Assembly (NCBI GenBank): GCA_005281725.1
Contig: SSBO01000009.1
Span: forward strand, 7,068,303 to 7,132,302
Length of the DNA stretch: 64,000 nt
Reading direction: 5' to 3'
Origin: Wuchereria bancrofti
Taxonomy: Eukaryota; Nematoda; Chromadorea; Rhabditida; Onchocercidae
Shown here: positions 49,701-61,100 of the stretch, one piece after another
How positions within the stretch are numbered: the first letter of the stretch is position 1
Layout of the letters: each line of letters starts with the position of its first letter
Position numbers and translations under genes: made by a program
Notes under the pieces: generated by a model
Seen by the model: only the letters and a program-made list of their open reading frames with translations
What the model was told of the DNA's origin: nothing
Databases searched by the model: none

Positions 49701-50052
49701 CATATCACTACCCTCATCATCGCAAAATTCAAGTCAAAATAATGTTACTACAACACCGAAGCTGTATCCACGAGGAGCTTGTCCAGTAGAACCGCCTCCA
49801 AGGCCACCAAAATTGTGAATTGTTTTTACGTATCTTGACAAATGATAGTGCTATAATGATCATTCTTTACATGTAGGTATTTGCATGTTTGAGACCAGTA
49901 ACATATAACTAGTATATTTCAGATTTTACAACAAGAAATCGCAAGAATTGTGTGGTGAAAAAGTGGTTACAGAAAGAAATAATTCCGATTCACCTCCTCC
50001 GTTACCACCAAAAACTTACAAACGAAGACAACAACATAATCGCCTACAGTAG
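30419..50052 (+). CDS. sos-1: Son of sevenless (Ras guanine-nucleotide exchange factor)
   Basis: SOS is recruited by Grb2/SEM-5 to activated receptors and loads GTP on Ras. Predicted exons: 30419-30559, 30805-30981, 31077-31193, 31272-31355, 31449-31535, 31773-31880, 32042-32146, 32254-32421, 32499-32594, 32751-32876, 33109-33236, 33338-33468, 33679-33723, 33913-34083, 34219-34357, 34459-34542, 34653-34772, 34936-35094, 35228-35362, 35544-35697, about 35923-36018, 36260-36469, 36647-36829, about 36964-37081, one unassigned short exon, 37921-38068, 46496-46615, 47496-47671, 48563-48633, 48804-49121, 49381-49558, 49665-49814, 49923-50052. That gives about 1,465 residues. Domains: histone fold to about 238 ([28 protein letters not shown]); DH 239-445 ([19 protein letters not shown]); PH 490-635; REM about 640-830 ([33 protein letters not shown]); CDC25 catalytic 858-1085 ([42 protein letters not shown]). 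The tail is proline-rich with SH3-type motifs ([30 protein letters not shown]). All assigned joins keep frame. Confidence 0.95.
38582..39127 (+). other. 181-codon open frame inside the sos-1 intron
   Basis: One of the longest uninterrupted frames in the window. It starts [17 protein letters not shown] and ends with a basic stretch, [16 protein letters not shown]. No family is recognised. The middle is Phe/Leu-rich and reads like AT-rich intron sequence, while the last 50 codons (38985-39127) have balanced composition. An open frame of 36 codons follows at about 39219 ([14 protein letters not shown]...). These could be remnants of coding sequence or chance. I would not annotate a gene without transcript support. 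Confidence 0.2.
40630..40714. repeat. (TG)n microsatellite
   Basis: A pure TG repeat of about 77 bases, then a short interrupted tail to 40714, inside the sos-1 intron. It creates Cys-Val and Thr-His frames on the two strands that are not genes. Confidence 0.95.
44408..44536. repeat. 21-nt perfect inverted repeat with 87-nt spacer
   Basis: The left arm at 44408-44428 begins CCAATGATTCAAGC and ends AATCAAA. The right arm at 44516-44536 is its exact reverse complement (TTTGATTGC...ATTGG). The 87-nt interior contains TAATCATTTCGTGTTGCTT (44452-44470), which recurs slightly changed at 44759. It could be a small non-autonomous element, a long hairpin in the sos-1 pre-mRNA, or a regulatory structure. 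No transposase is nearby. Confidence 0.75.
44452..44783 (+). repeat. diverged direct repeat, 25 nt, two copies
   Basis: Copy 1 is at 44452-44476 and copy 2 at 44759-44783. Both read TAATCATTTC, then one changed base, TGTTGCTT, one changed base, ACTTT. Copy 1 lies inside the loop of the inverted repeat described above. Copy 2 follows a TA-rich tract. Confidence 0.6.
45233..45341 (+). CDS. candidate first exon encoding a signal peptide (possible nested gene)
   Basis: Starting at ATG 45233 the + strand reads [15 protein letters not shown] and then a hydrophobic run, [13 protein letters not shown]. It ends at a good donor (ACAGG|GTAAATC, GT at 45342). The bases before it (44940-45230) are GC-richer than the intron average, as expected for a 5' untranslated or promoter segment. 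A following acceptor, TTTGCAG at about 45937, leads to an 80-base stretch open in several frames up to a donor GTAAAT at about 46010. No downstream domain was found. It could be a nested secretory gene, an alternative start, or chance. Confidence 0.25.
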
Positions 50053-51715
50053 TTTAAGGCAGGCTTAGAATTTTCGTGTAGAATATTTATTAAATTATTG
50101 CATATAGTTTAAAGATCCCATTTTAAAGCAGTTAGTTTTGAAGTAGTTTTGAATTGTTGCCATTCTAATCCGAATCTATACGGCAAAGTTATGTGTTTGT
50201 TGTTTACTGACGACAATATTTTACACCATTTGTAAATAATTGTACTGACTTTCTTTTACTCACATAATTAGCTTGCGGTATCTTTGCCTTTTCCTAAGAT
50301 AATTCCATGGCAATAATGTGTTCAGTAATGGTTAAAATAATGGTTTAGTAATGACATTTTAGAGAACATCTTTATTTTTTCCAGTTAAAAAGAAAGCGGA
50401 ACATTTGTTCTGAGATTGGTTCACATTTATACAAAAAAAAAAATTTAATTGCTTTGAATGGAATTTATTTCAGAACTGATTTTCGTTTCATTCTGGACTT
50501 TTGTTGCAGAAGTTGTACTGTTCTATTAGCTGTACTATTCAGCTTTTCATAGTAGTACCTTCACTGCTGTTGTTTCTTCATAGTTCATAACGGGTCCTTT
50601 TTGTTAATCAGTAATTTGATTAATTAAGTGCCTAAACTTCTACAGCCTTGTCTGCTCAGAATATAACCTGAGCATCCACTTCGCTTTGCCATACTTTTCC
50701 TTTATTTCTGTTGTTAAGCTTATTTTATTCATATTTTATTTAATATGGTTCCATGAAATTATCTGGTGACTATTAGTGATTATTTTTTGATTATTGGGAG
50801 TTTTTTCAACTTTTAAGAAGTGAAAATTTAAGGTTAAAATTTCTTCCGAAATTAAAGTTCAAAAGTTTTTGAAGTTGAAGTGAAATTGTTTTAAATATAA
50901 CGTCTAATTTAATCTGAATTTCAACCTTACAAATCTGTCGTTCTGCGTAGAATTTGATGGAATAAATGTCGATTGTGCCATATTACTATAGTACCTGTTT
51001 TTTTACGTCTTAAATTGAAACTGTGATACTTTCCGAAATTCCCCACTTTGTTTTGTACATGTGTTATGTCGAATCTCATAGCACTGTTTGCCTATGTTTA
51101 AATTTTTTCAAAATTTCGCTCAGTTCGTTATTGTCCAGAAAATAACGATTCGTCCTCCCTCATACTTTTTCATGTGTTCCTCTACTTTTTTAATCATTTG
51201 GGTTTAATGTTGTAAAGTTCATTGTCTGTTATCTACAGAATTAGCAAATAAACATGAATCTCAAATCCAGTTTAATCAGATTTGCATTTTACAATAAAGG
51301 CTTGTGGAAAGTTTTTAAGTATTTACACTTTTTACATTTTTTGAAGTAATCAAGAGTATACATTTTTTTAAAGTAATCATTTTTGTAGCAAACAGTGAAA
51401 GATACTGCTTATGGATTTGCTGATCTGCTTTTGGCTTATGAACAGCTCTATAGAGAGCAAATGATAAGTTAAGGGCAGTTTATGAGATTTCAATGATAAG
51501 CATGAAGTTTTGGTCGCCGATTTCGAGTTGACGGTCGAACAGACCGCTATATTTTCAAAACGCTTTGTTGCTTGGGTTGTGGTGATTATTGAATTATTAT
51601 ATTTTCGCTAATAACTAGTATCGTCGATATTAAGATTCATCTGTCTTCTGCTCTTATCACTGATTCATATGATATGAACGTGGGCAGTCACAGTCTATTT
51701 CAAGCAAATCTTGTG

Positions 51716-51727
51716 GATGACGTCATC
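51716..51727. promoter_or_regulatory. 12-bp CRE-type palindrome GATGACGTCATC
   Basis: Perfect palindrome containing TGACGTCA, the site of CREB/ATF-type bZIP factors. It lies 1.7 kb after the sos-1 stop and 3 kb before the next + strand gene. The extended symmetry makes chance less likely than for the 8-mer alone, but function is inferred. Confidence 0.3.
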
Positions 51728-53257
51728 ATGGTAATACTGTTTTTGTTGAGCACAAGAACGGACCAGTTTTGTTTTAGTGAAGAATGAAAAACCAAATTGT
51801 CTCTAAGGTAATGACTGGTTAACTGTACGTCATTCACGTGAAAATTGCATGATATTCACTGCATCATCAATAAGTTCTTGAATTTGAGGAATCCCGACAA
51901 CCCGATTCTGACTATTAATCTTCCCTATAATGATATAGCGGAAGTCACTATTTGTTTCGAAATTTATCAAAAATTTTCTAAATGGAAACAAGTCTATGTA
52001 GAATTCATTCTCTGCTAACTGGATTAGGAATGAGGCAGATGATGTTTTTTAGATGTCTTTTGTCTTTTGGATAGAAGAAAGATATAAAATGCTAATAGAG
52101 AGAAAATTGGGAATGATTCATGGCTTCTTTTTAGAATTAGTTAATGAGCAATTTCGTTGACTCATTCCTTTATGAGACAAATTTAGCTAGTTTCTTTTTT
52201 TCTTTTCTTCATTTTATCACACACATTCAACTCATGCAAGTGTGGAATAACAATCTCAATGAAGTCTTTTTTATTCTATTTTTTTTTTGAATTTCAATAA
52301 ATTATTCAGCAAGATTTGCTATGAATTCGAATTCATCAAATTATTATGCATCCTAACTTTAAATGTGAAATTATTATCATTTTACTACCATTAGAGCTAA
52401 CTTCTCGTTGACAAAATTGATATACATATGAACTGCATGGGTATTGCATTATATTGCATCGGGTCGATGATCAATGCACAGTTCTTCCATCGTGAAGAAA
52501 AGTGCCACCATTTATCTATTGTTGTACACCTGCTTTTCTTTCTACCCATCTTGAGAGGGAGAAAAGGAGAGAGACATAGGAAAAGAGAGTGCAGTAGTAT
52601 GGATTATTTAACCTTTAACTCTGTCAACAAACTGCTTCAAACTTTTTCTAGCAATTCAAATTCACTAAGCTTTATAAGGTTAACTTTTTTATACATACCA
52701 ACCATTGTCTAAACATTTTAGATATGGAATCTGAAACATCGTTAACTGAAAAGGGAATGAACTCACAGTAATCTCATATTTTATCTTTTAACGGAATAAT
52801 TTAGCTTTGAAGGAATGGAAATGGGAAAGATAGTGAATAATAAATTCAAATGACAGATTTCTAAGGAAGCAATGCTCGAAGGTATATTGTTATTACTTGT
52901 AATGTAAGGGAAGGTTCCATGTACTTTGTAGCTCCATGTATTACTCCTCAACGATATCAAAATACCGCCACGCGCTGTGACACTTATAACTTGCGCAATC
53001 TGTCCGGCTTGTGCATTTAATGTGTGTCGTGTAGTTTGGATACGGATAAAAGGAGGAAATTTCTTTATCAAATTTTCATGTAGTCAAGCAGAAGAATAAA
53101 TCAAAAGATTTTTTGAAAGTTTGTTGAGTCATTTTTCCGAAAGAAAAAGTAAAAGATGTGGGAAAGTGATTTAGAGAAAACAGTAAGAGAACAGTAATGG
53201 ACGGAAATTTTGTGTCTTAGACCAATGCACCAACGTTTTGTGTTATCGCATGCGGTA

Positions 53258-53805
53258 TTCACGTGCGGTAACTGTGCTAATGATTATATTCATAATAATA
53301 ATAATAGGAGAGTGATTATAATAATTAAAATCAAATGCATTACCAAATGGCGTTAAACTATAAATAAAATTGGGTTTAATTGACTAGAGATGGAAAGATC
53401 TTCAATGAAATTACAAGAATTATAAATAATAAAGGGTAATTTAAATTAATTGAAACATTGAAGTATATCTGAGATGATTCGTAGCTTTAATTCATATTCG
53501 ATTATTAACTCTGAGCTCAAAATGAACTTACAGTGTGAAGCAGTGAAGTTTTAGGATAAAGGAGCTGATTTTACTGCTATATAGTCGTATCTTTCTGTAC
53601 ATATAAAGAAGATATGATAGAAAAACTGAGCTATAATCTATCTATAGAGCTTTGTTGAAATTTTGCTTCTTTAAACAAAATCCATAATAATTATTATGCG
53701 ATGTTATCGTGATACAATTATCCGGGAATCCTTAAATGTTGTCGTGTCATTAGCTCGACATAAATTATGCAAAAAGTACATGTGTTTTGCTGCTGTTCAC
53801 GTGCG
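53258..53805. promoter_or_regulatory. pair of identical E-box contexts TTCACGTGCG
   Basis: TTCACGTGCG occurs at 53258-53267 and again at 53796-53805 (the preceding base differs), 0.9-1.4 kb upstream of the PY-motif gene. A third CACGTG (TTCACGTG) is at 51833-51840. CACGTG is bound by bHLH factors such as the HLH-30/TFEB and MXL/Mad families. Regulation of the downstream gene is inference. Confidence 0.25.
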
Positions 53806-54697
53806 TTACAGCAGAGAATGTTTGTGTATACATTAAAGGGTGGCAAGAATGTCGTCGACGACGACAGGAACAAATGCAAAAGGCTTTACAGAACTTGATT
53901 CCTGGTCTCCATATTTAAATAGGTTAAAGGTGTAGTTCACTTTCAAGCCATCAGCAAACTGTTCGATTATGTTTTACCAATTCAGTTTGCATCAATCTAT
54001 TTCTTTGTGAATTTCTTTTACAGTTTTTGTTTATCAAGTATTGGGAGGACTGTAAGATGAAGGTTAGAAAAGCCAATATCATATATAATACATATATAAT
54101 ACACCATAATATATACCTTCTGTGATTATTAATTCATTCTGCTCATTTTAATTTAATTAAAATAGTTCTTGATATATTTCAACTTCTCATCTAAATCATT
54201 TCCTTATCAATTCTCTAACTAAAAAGTTTCTAACCAAGAAGGCGGTATTTTAGAAATTTCAGTGAGGTATCTTATTCCTTATTTATAAACCTTCAAGTAC
54301 TAGTATCAATTAAGAGTTTTTTAAACTTTCATAATTACAAATTTGCAAATTGCTTTTATTATTTTTTGCATATATATAAAATTTAACTGGAATTATAGCT
54401 TACACAACCTCTTTTAATTTTCAATATTAAGTAACCCTCCTTCTAATCTGTTGATGCAAATGGTTCTTAATGAAAATAAAAATAGCACTTTTGTCAGAAA
54501 AGTTAGGCTACTTCCAGTATCAAATTTAAACGGATCAATTATAAATATTGAATTACTCATTTGTTTTTTTTGTTCATACAATTTTTGCATGCTGTATATT
54601 GTATTAATAATTACTATAATTATCCAAATATTACTCCATTCTATTTTTTCCATTTTTTCTGACTAGGATAAAATAACAGCCGTTTTTTGGAAAAGTG

Positions 54698-56672
54698 ATG
54701 ATGGATGACAAAGAATTAGGTAACAATTTAAAGCTGTTTATTTTACAGAGCACAAAGTGGAACAAAAAGTGTTCGACTGCTTGGTGGTTATTCCTGTAAG
54801 CATATATCAGTTACTATTATTTTTGTTATTGTTCTATTGTTGTTATTGCTACGTTACCATGTATCTTCCGGATAATTCCACTTTTATCACCGGAATTCCA
54901 AGCATCGAAAGTGACCGTAAGTCTTTTTCGTTTCTTCATTTCCCTGCAAGCAAAAAGCAATAATTTTTGTTGCGGTTTGTTTATTTACTTAATTCTAGAA
55001 AAATTCTTAGATGAAGATTTCAGTGGTCCTTCAAACCTTAATTTCTGAAATTTTCTGATCCAAAAATGAAGTTCCATCTTTGATTGATTAAAAATAGTTA
55101 TTCAGGTGTATCCAGGATGTATTCTAATCTCTACATATTGTTCGCATTCATGGGTTTCATTATTGGCTCCTTTGTACTATTTTTCACAATCAATGTCTCT
55201 AAAGCTCGACTTGGTAACGTTTTTGTTTTTTCGCATCATTCTATTTTCTGAAATATGCAAATGTTGAATACTGTCAGTGTATCAATTTATATAATTAGTT
55301 TGTGAAATTGATACAACTAATTAGCATTAAATTGAAAATGAGGTAGAAAAATGAGTCGGAATTAGCACTGGATGACAAGTGATATTAATAAGTGATGGAA
55401 AAGAACTTGAAAAGAGGATAAATAACTTATTCTAAACTAGCTTATCAAAATTTAAGCCAACGAATTATTTTTAATTGAAGAGGATCTCTGATGCTTAGCT
55501 AACATTTGAATATGTTGCTCATAGAGTTAATAGAATATCTTTAAGAATGTTTCTATCGTCAGCTTTTAGCATTTTAGTGTGATCATCAAATATGATGGCT
55601 CGAAAAACAAATGAGGAACAAAATTTTTGCAATTTCTATGTATGGAATTTACACACACTTAAGTTCCCAGCTGTTTAAAAGTCTTACCACATTGCAACGT
55701 AAAACTACTGCATATTCATCACTTAAAAACTAGACACTGATAGAAGAATGTGATCATCATTGATCGTGGTATTCTTAACGGTTAACTGGTACGGAATGAC
55801 ATCAGGAATGACATCAGAACTAACATCGATATCCTTCACAAATATACATAACTTAGCGCTCCTTCTGTAATACTAGAAGAGAATTGCACGATTTTCACTT
55901 TATCATCCGATTAAATTTCTTCAGGGAAAGTGCATATAAATAACATTAATATCGATAATTTGGGAAATATTTCTTCGTGTTTTCTTAAATTTCCAAATTT
56001 TAATTTGAAAACTATGCTTATAATAATCAAATACTTCAAGTACGACCTAAGCCATGGTTTTTTTTTTCAGCTGTTTTTTTTAGCAGTTATATATGCATAA
56101 TTTAACTTTTAAACCTTTTCAGGTCTATAAGTTGTTTCAAGCCCATTTTAAGAATTAAATTCTGTGAATATGATTTCAATATCAGTCTTAAAGTTGTGCT
56201 AAAAAGACTTTCGTGATCATAATTTGCAGGAACACGAAACAATACGAAAGTATATGTAATCGATTTGCCACCAAGATATTCAGAAGTGGAACCACCACCA
56301 TATGACTGGGTTTTGAAACATCGTTATCTGGAAGATTATTCAACTAAAATGCACATGACATTAAATTTGTCAACGATGATGGTTATCTGCAGCTGTTTAG
56401 TACTTTCATAGTACCAACTTGTTATTTGTTGTTTTTGCTGCTAATCAGATGTATTGATTGAGACTTGGTCACGTCACTTTTTCTGTAAAAGTGAAAGGAA
56501 ATATTTCGCACGAACTAGTGACTTTCATGGCACCGAGTTATTATTTGATCCGAACAGTTATGCTCTGCAGAGAACCTGTACTGCTCTATTATATCAGGAT
56601 CTGATGATGCAAGTTCATGCCTATCCAATTCATATGAACGAACACCAGCATGTTCGGCACCTTAAGCATTAA
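54698..56672 (+). CDS. small multi-pass membrane protein with tandem PPxY motifs
   Basis: Family not recognised. Predicted exons are 54698-54719, 54749-54916, 55106-55213, 56230-56394 and 56449-56672. The first four joins are phase-consistent and use standard sites. The N-terminus (MMDDKELEHKVEQKV) is charged. Membrane segment 1 (LLLFLLLFYCCYCYV) is about residues 30-48, segment 2 (LYILFAFMGFIIGSFVLFFT) about 71-92, and a third hydrophobic stretch (STMMVICS) lies near 145-155. Between segments 2 and 3 a loop carries LPPRYSEVEPPPYDW, two overlapping-range PY motifs (PPRY, PPPY) of the kind bound by WW domains of Nedd4-type ubiquitin ligases. If the last donor (T|GTTTAG at 56395) is not used, the protein stops at 56411 with 159 residues. 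With it, a 74-residue hydrophilic tail is added (EHQHVRHLKH at the end). That exon has coding-like composition, so I favour the longer form. AATAAA at 56919. Confidence 0.6.
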
Positions 56673-58164
56673 TATTATTGTGTCTCAAGTCACTTTGAGA
56701 AACAGTTGTCTTCTTTAACAGCTTAGCTCAGATAATTTTACCAGTGCAACATTGACAACACGAGACCTCCTCCCAGCAACAATCTAATACTTTGAAAAAT
56801 TTTCATTCCAAACATCGACCAAAGCTCATCTTCCTTTGTTTTTACCCCATGTTATTGCTTTTGTTTTCGCATTGATCAGTGTTATGTATCTACAAAACGG
56901 GTATTCCTACATCTCTTCAATAAACAAGTTATCAGCTCGAACACTTGCTTGTTTTTCCCTCAATTAACAACGCACTTTTTCTTCTTCATAGTTATTTCAC
57001 TACTACAAACCAAAATTCTCCTGAAATACAGTCCTCGTCGACTACTTCTTTCGTAGATTTAAAAAGCATGCTCACAATTGCCTGATCCTAGATTTGCCTG
57101 ACCCTAGTTTCCTAACAACAGTTTATCCGTCCCTAATGCTGGAATCTCGAAGTTACTCTTTACGTTACTCCACATCTTCCAGTGGTCCGCATCCTCACAA
57201 AACAATGAAAGCCGTAAACCCAGTAGTCGGCAGTCATGTAGGATAACAATCTTCGATTTCCCAAACCAGATTTCAAAATGACTACAAGTGCACTGACCCA
57301 TCGCCATTATAATTCTTTACCATAGGAATAAGCGAATATAGTGTTGTCACCAGCGTTACTCATTACTTACAGTTAATTTTAAATGTAAATACTAAGTGAA
57401 CAGAGCAATAGGCAAAATAATTGTAAGTGGAATATATATACAAAAGAACTTAACCTCGAAATTGTAGTCACTGGTAAAATGATTGAAAGGAACAATGAAA
57501 GCCGGGTTAATTTAAGTAAATTAATAAGATTAACATGAATGACGATAAACGCAAAACACTGATACCAGTATTCCGAGTTCCATTGGCGATTAACAAACAA
57601 AATCTTTAAAAAAATTTTCAGAAATAAAGACCGAAAGAGACAGCAATTTTATTTGACTGAGGAAATATTACTCGGATGTTAGATAACTGAAAGGTAATTT
57701 GCGAGAACTAGTTTAGAGATCGTCAACAAAATTAGCAGTAGAGGGTGATATTACTCAAACATGTTGATATACATCCCTCTTCGTATGAAGTATTGGCCAT
57801 GATGCTGTGCAAAAATAAATAATAGAAGTGAATGTTTTATGGAGAGCTTAACGAAAAAAATTAGTGTATAAATTATTCAAACTAATTAAACTCTCAAATC
57901 TCTCGAATCATTCGTATTAAGTCACACTTGAAACTCAGAAGCTCATTATGGAAGATTTACTACAAAACGAATTTTCAGTGAAAGATAACAAATATTCAAA
58001 CCAGAAGTTCTTTGAGCAGAATGAAAGTCTTCTGGAAAGAATTGAGATGACAAGTACAGCTACGATTCTGCTTAAAGCAGTAAAAGTATACAATTTGTAG
58101 AAACTGTTGCTTTTAAGCATTTCCATTTCGAACAAGCTTAAAAGTAACTAACTGCATTTATAGC
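56673..58164. other. convergent spacer between the PY-motif gene and lipin
   Basis: About 1.5 kb between two genes pointing at each other. It should hold both 3' untranslated regions. AATAAA at 56919-56924 serves the + strand gene. The minus-strand frames at 57104-57307, 57379-57600 and 57935-58135 show no domain or splice support. Nothing else is seen. Confidence 0.5.
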
Positions 58165-61100
58165 TCATTTCTTCTTGTGCTTTCCACGAAAACTTTTCCT
58201 CTTTGCTTCGTAACTTTCTAATGTACTGTCATCCAAGCGAACAGCATACCCCGGTTTTGACTGCCAGTGAGTAAAATCACTGTAAAAAATGAAATAATGA
58301 TATCTGATAAATGTACAGCAACTGAAAATATTTGGAGTTTTGAAAAAAAAAAAAAAAAAAAGAAATCGTGAAGTGTATCGAGATAAATAAACCTGTAACT
58401 CTGCGCTTTATAAAATGATGGCGCCAAAAGAAATGAATTTTCCATTGGCTCGCTCAGTTTTTGGCGATCGTTTCGCCGACGGGTGAGTGGAGGAAACATG
58501 TAATCGACCGTGTCCATTGCCAATGACATAAATGATGTTTCAAAACCGATGGAATCAGCACGTCTAACACGACCCTGTTTATCAATAATCAGTATTCTAT
58601 CCGCAGGTATATCCACTGCTCGATAACTTACGACGTCCTGAGAAAAACTTAATACACATCCTGAGAAAGACTTCATACAGTAAAAACTACAGCTTTTTAT
58701 TAATCATAAAACAAGACTTCGAAAAACTAAGTTGTGTCGGAAGTGAAACCGAATCTGTAAGCATACAAAGTGTACCTGTATCCTATCATCTATACTCTTT
58801 CCATTATCATATACAACTATGTTCTCAGGATGTAACCGAATACGAAACAAAAACAAAAGTAAGCTAAGACAGAAGATTACAACTACATTTCAAAAAACAA
58901 TGGATATCGGACTGAGGCATTCAAACAAGAACTAACCAGTCTACAATTTCCATTAAAAAAAATCTACAATTACTATGAAGTTGGACTTCACAGATTTTAT
59001 ATTGCGCCCAGTAATATAGTTTTGTATCTTGAACAAACTGAACAACACTTGGAGCCTTACTGTTTCACGATTTCCAAAACCAGCGTAGAATGGGCGTTTT
59101 ACCGGGAAGCATTCCTTCAAATCTGTCAGAGCAGCTATTTTAAATTCTTCTGGTTTGCGATCTATAACTTCTCTGAAAAAACAAACCATCATTATAAAGT
59201 GACACTAATAAAGAGAACATCTGACAGTTTTTATGAAAACCAATACTGGATCGGCAACATTATACATACACCACAAACAACAGAAACTCATTTGCAAAAA
59301 TGATAGAAGCCAGAAAAAGCGCAATGAAGAGTGCCTACTGATTTTTACGTCAAAGTTAAATACTGGAATTTACCAATAAATAAAACGTGATACCTTCTGA
59401 AAGCCATAAGCACAGATGTAGGCGATAATAATAATGGTCCATCAGGTAAAAATTTTGCGTTCTGAGCAATACTTTGCAAGTATTTTTTTGTAGAATAACT
59501 TTGTCCTATAGCTCGAGAAGACAAATAGACCAATTGATAACTAAAAACCTGCATTGCAAATTTGATGCTATGAAGTAGCCAATGACATGTTCTTCAAAAT
59601 GATAATACGCTTTCAATTTTTTTTTTGGGCTGATGACTTTCAGCATTCCTCATTTAACAATGAAAAAAATTTCACCCATTTTCTTTTATTCTAGTATACA
59701 GTTCTGCGACACCAGCATGAGCCCACTGACCACCAATAGCTGGTATAACATGTCCTAATACATCACTTTTCGTTATGGTTCCATCTATATCGGAGATAAC
59801 TAAACGTTCAGTCCATTTATATAGGTAGATATGACAACTGCACCATGTGGTACCCTAAAATGTGCGACATAACAAACTAGATTATGCATATGACTATAAA
59901 TACAGGTATTTCAAATCTCATTTTATTCGTTAAATAATGCGAAGTATGAGGACGCCAAGATGAGAAATTTTGCAAACCTGAAATTTTGTAGTAATCGAAA
60001 ATCTTGCTTCGTTCGCTCCCTTGCGTAACCCCAACTTTTTCAATTTGTCACTGGAAAGTCGCAAAGAACGAATGTATTTCGGGAATTCCACAGTAGTTTC
60101 TGGATTCGAGGGCACAGGTGCTGCACTTTCTATTTCGTCATCACTCATAGGACTATAAAAACACATGTGCATCAATTCATAATTTCTGAAAAATATCAGG
60201 AAAGGTATGACAATAAAATTAATTTGATGATACAAACAAGATATCGCTGGAGGGAGTTACGCTGCGAGCACGATTTCTTGTTTCATAACCGTGTGCTTCG
60301 GTTGTCGATTCATGTGTTTCGGAAAACCGGAAAGAATGCTGATTGTCCGATAAATTTACATCAACCATATGTTTCTGCAATTCTTTGGAATATTCTAGCT
60401 AGTAATGACATGGAAAGAACAACAGTTGGTTACTGCAAAAATAGGAGAAATATCTATGATTTTAACATTAAATTCCAAATGCCTCCTACGAATGACACTA
60501 AAAAATAAACCTTGCCCTCAGATGTTGGTGTCGAAGTTCGTTCTTGCTTCCGTACTTCGCTATTCGCTTCGTTTTCATTGTCACTTACCTTAGTAGGAGA
60601 ATTCAATCCCGTTATAGAACCATTTCCACTGTCACTGGGTGGCGAACTGGGTGCAACAAAAATACAGTAAGTGACTGTGAAATTTCAAAAAAAATAAGTG
60701 ACTTCTCACAATCCGTTGTTTATAAATAAAGCACTGGATAAAAAAATCTCATTTCACTATTACAAATTTAGCTTGCAGTCATGTCTGATTTTTAGCTTCC
60801 AGCCATATCTAATTATAAACTTGATTGTATGACCAAAAATAAAAAGTAGCCCAAATTCATAATGAAGAGTCCTGCTTTGATTGTTGAAACAGTGAAGACG
60901 CCAATTCGCTAACATCACTCACCACACAGTAGGAGGCGACATTCCCAGATATTTCTCGATTTTACTGGGATCATTGACATTCTGTACAAGATCATCCAAA
61001 TAGACACCCTGATCTTCTATCGGTTTGGTACGTGACCAGCGAAACCATCCACCCCATGTCGATCCCTTCTTTTCTTGTTCAGTTTTTGTATCTTCTTGTT

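Larger units (their letters stand above)
50053..54697. other. spacer between sos-1 and the PY-motif membrane gene
   Basis: About 4.6 kb with no convincing gene. It contains a perfect 12-bp CRE-type palindrome (51716-51727) and three CACGTG E-boxes (51835, 53260, 53798), two in the context TTCACGTGCG. A slightly GC-richer block at 52915-53060 carries a 96-codon minus-strand frame (52781-53071) with no recognisable motif. The frame at 52428-52712 (+) looks like chance. A short AAT run lies near 53292-53306. Confidence 0.45.

Noticed and set aside
52781..53071. 96-codon minus-strand frame in the sos-1/PY-gene spacer
   Set aside because: Only partly balanced composition, no recognisable motif and no partner exons.
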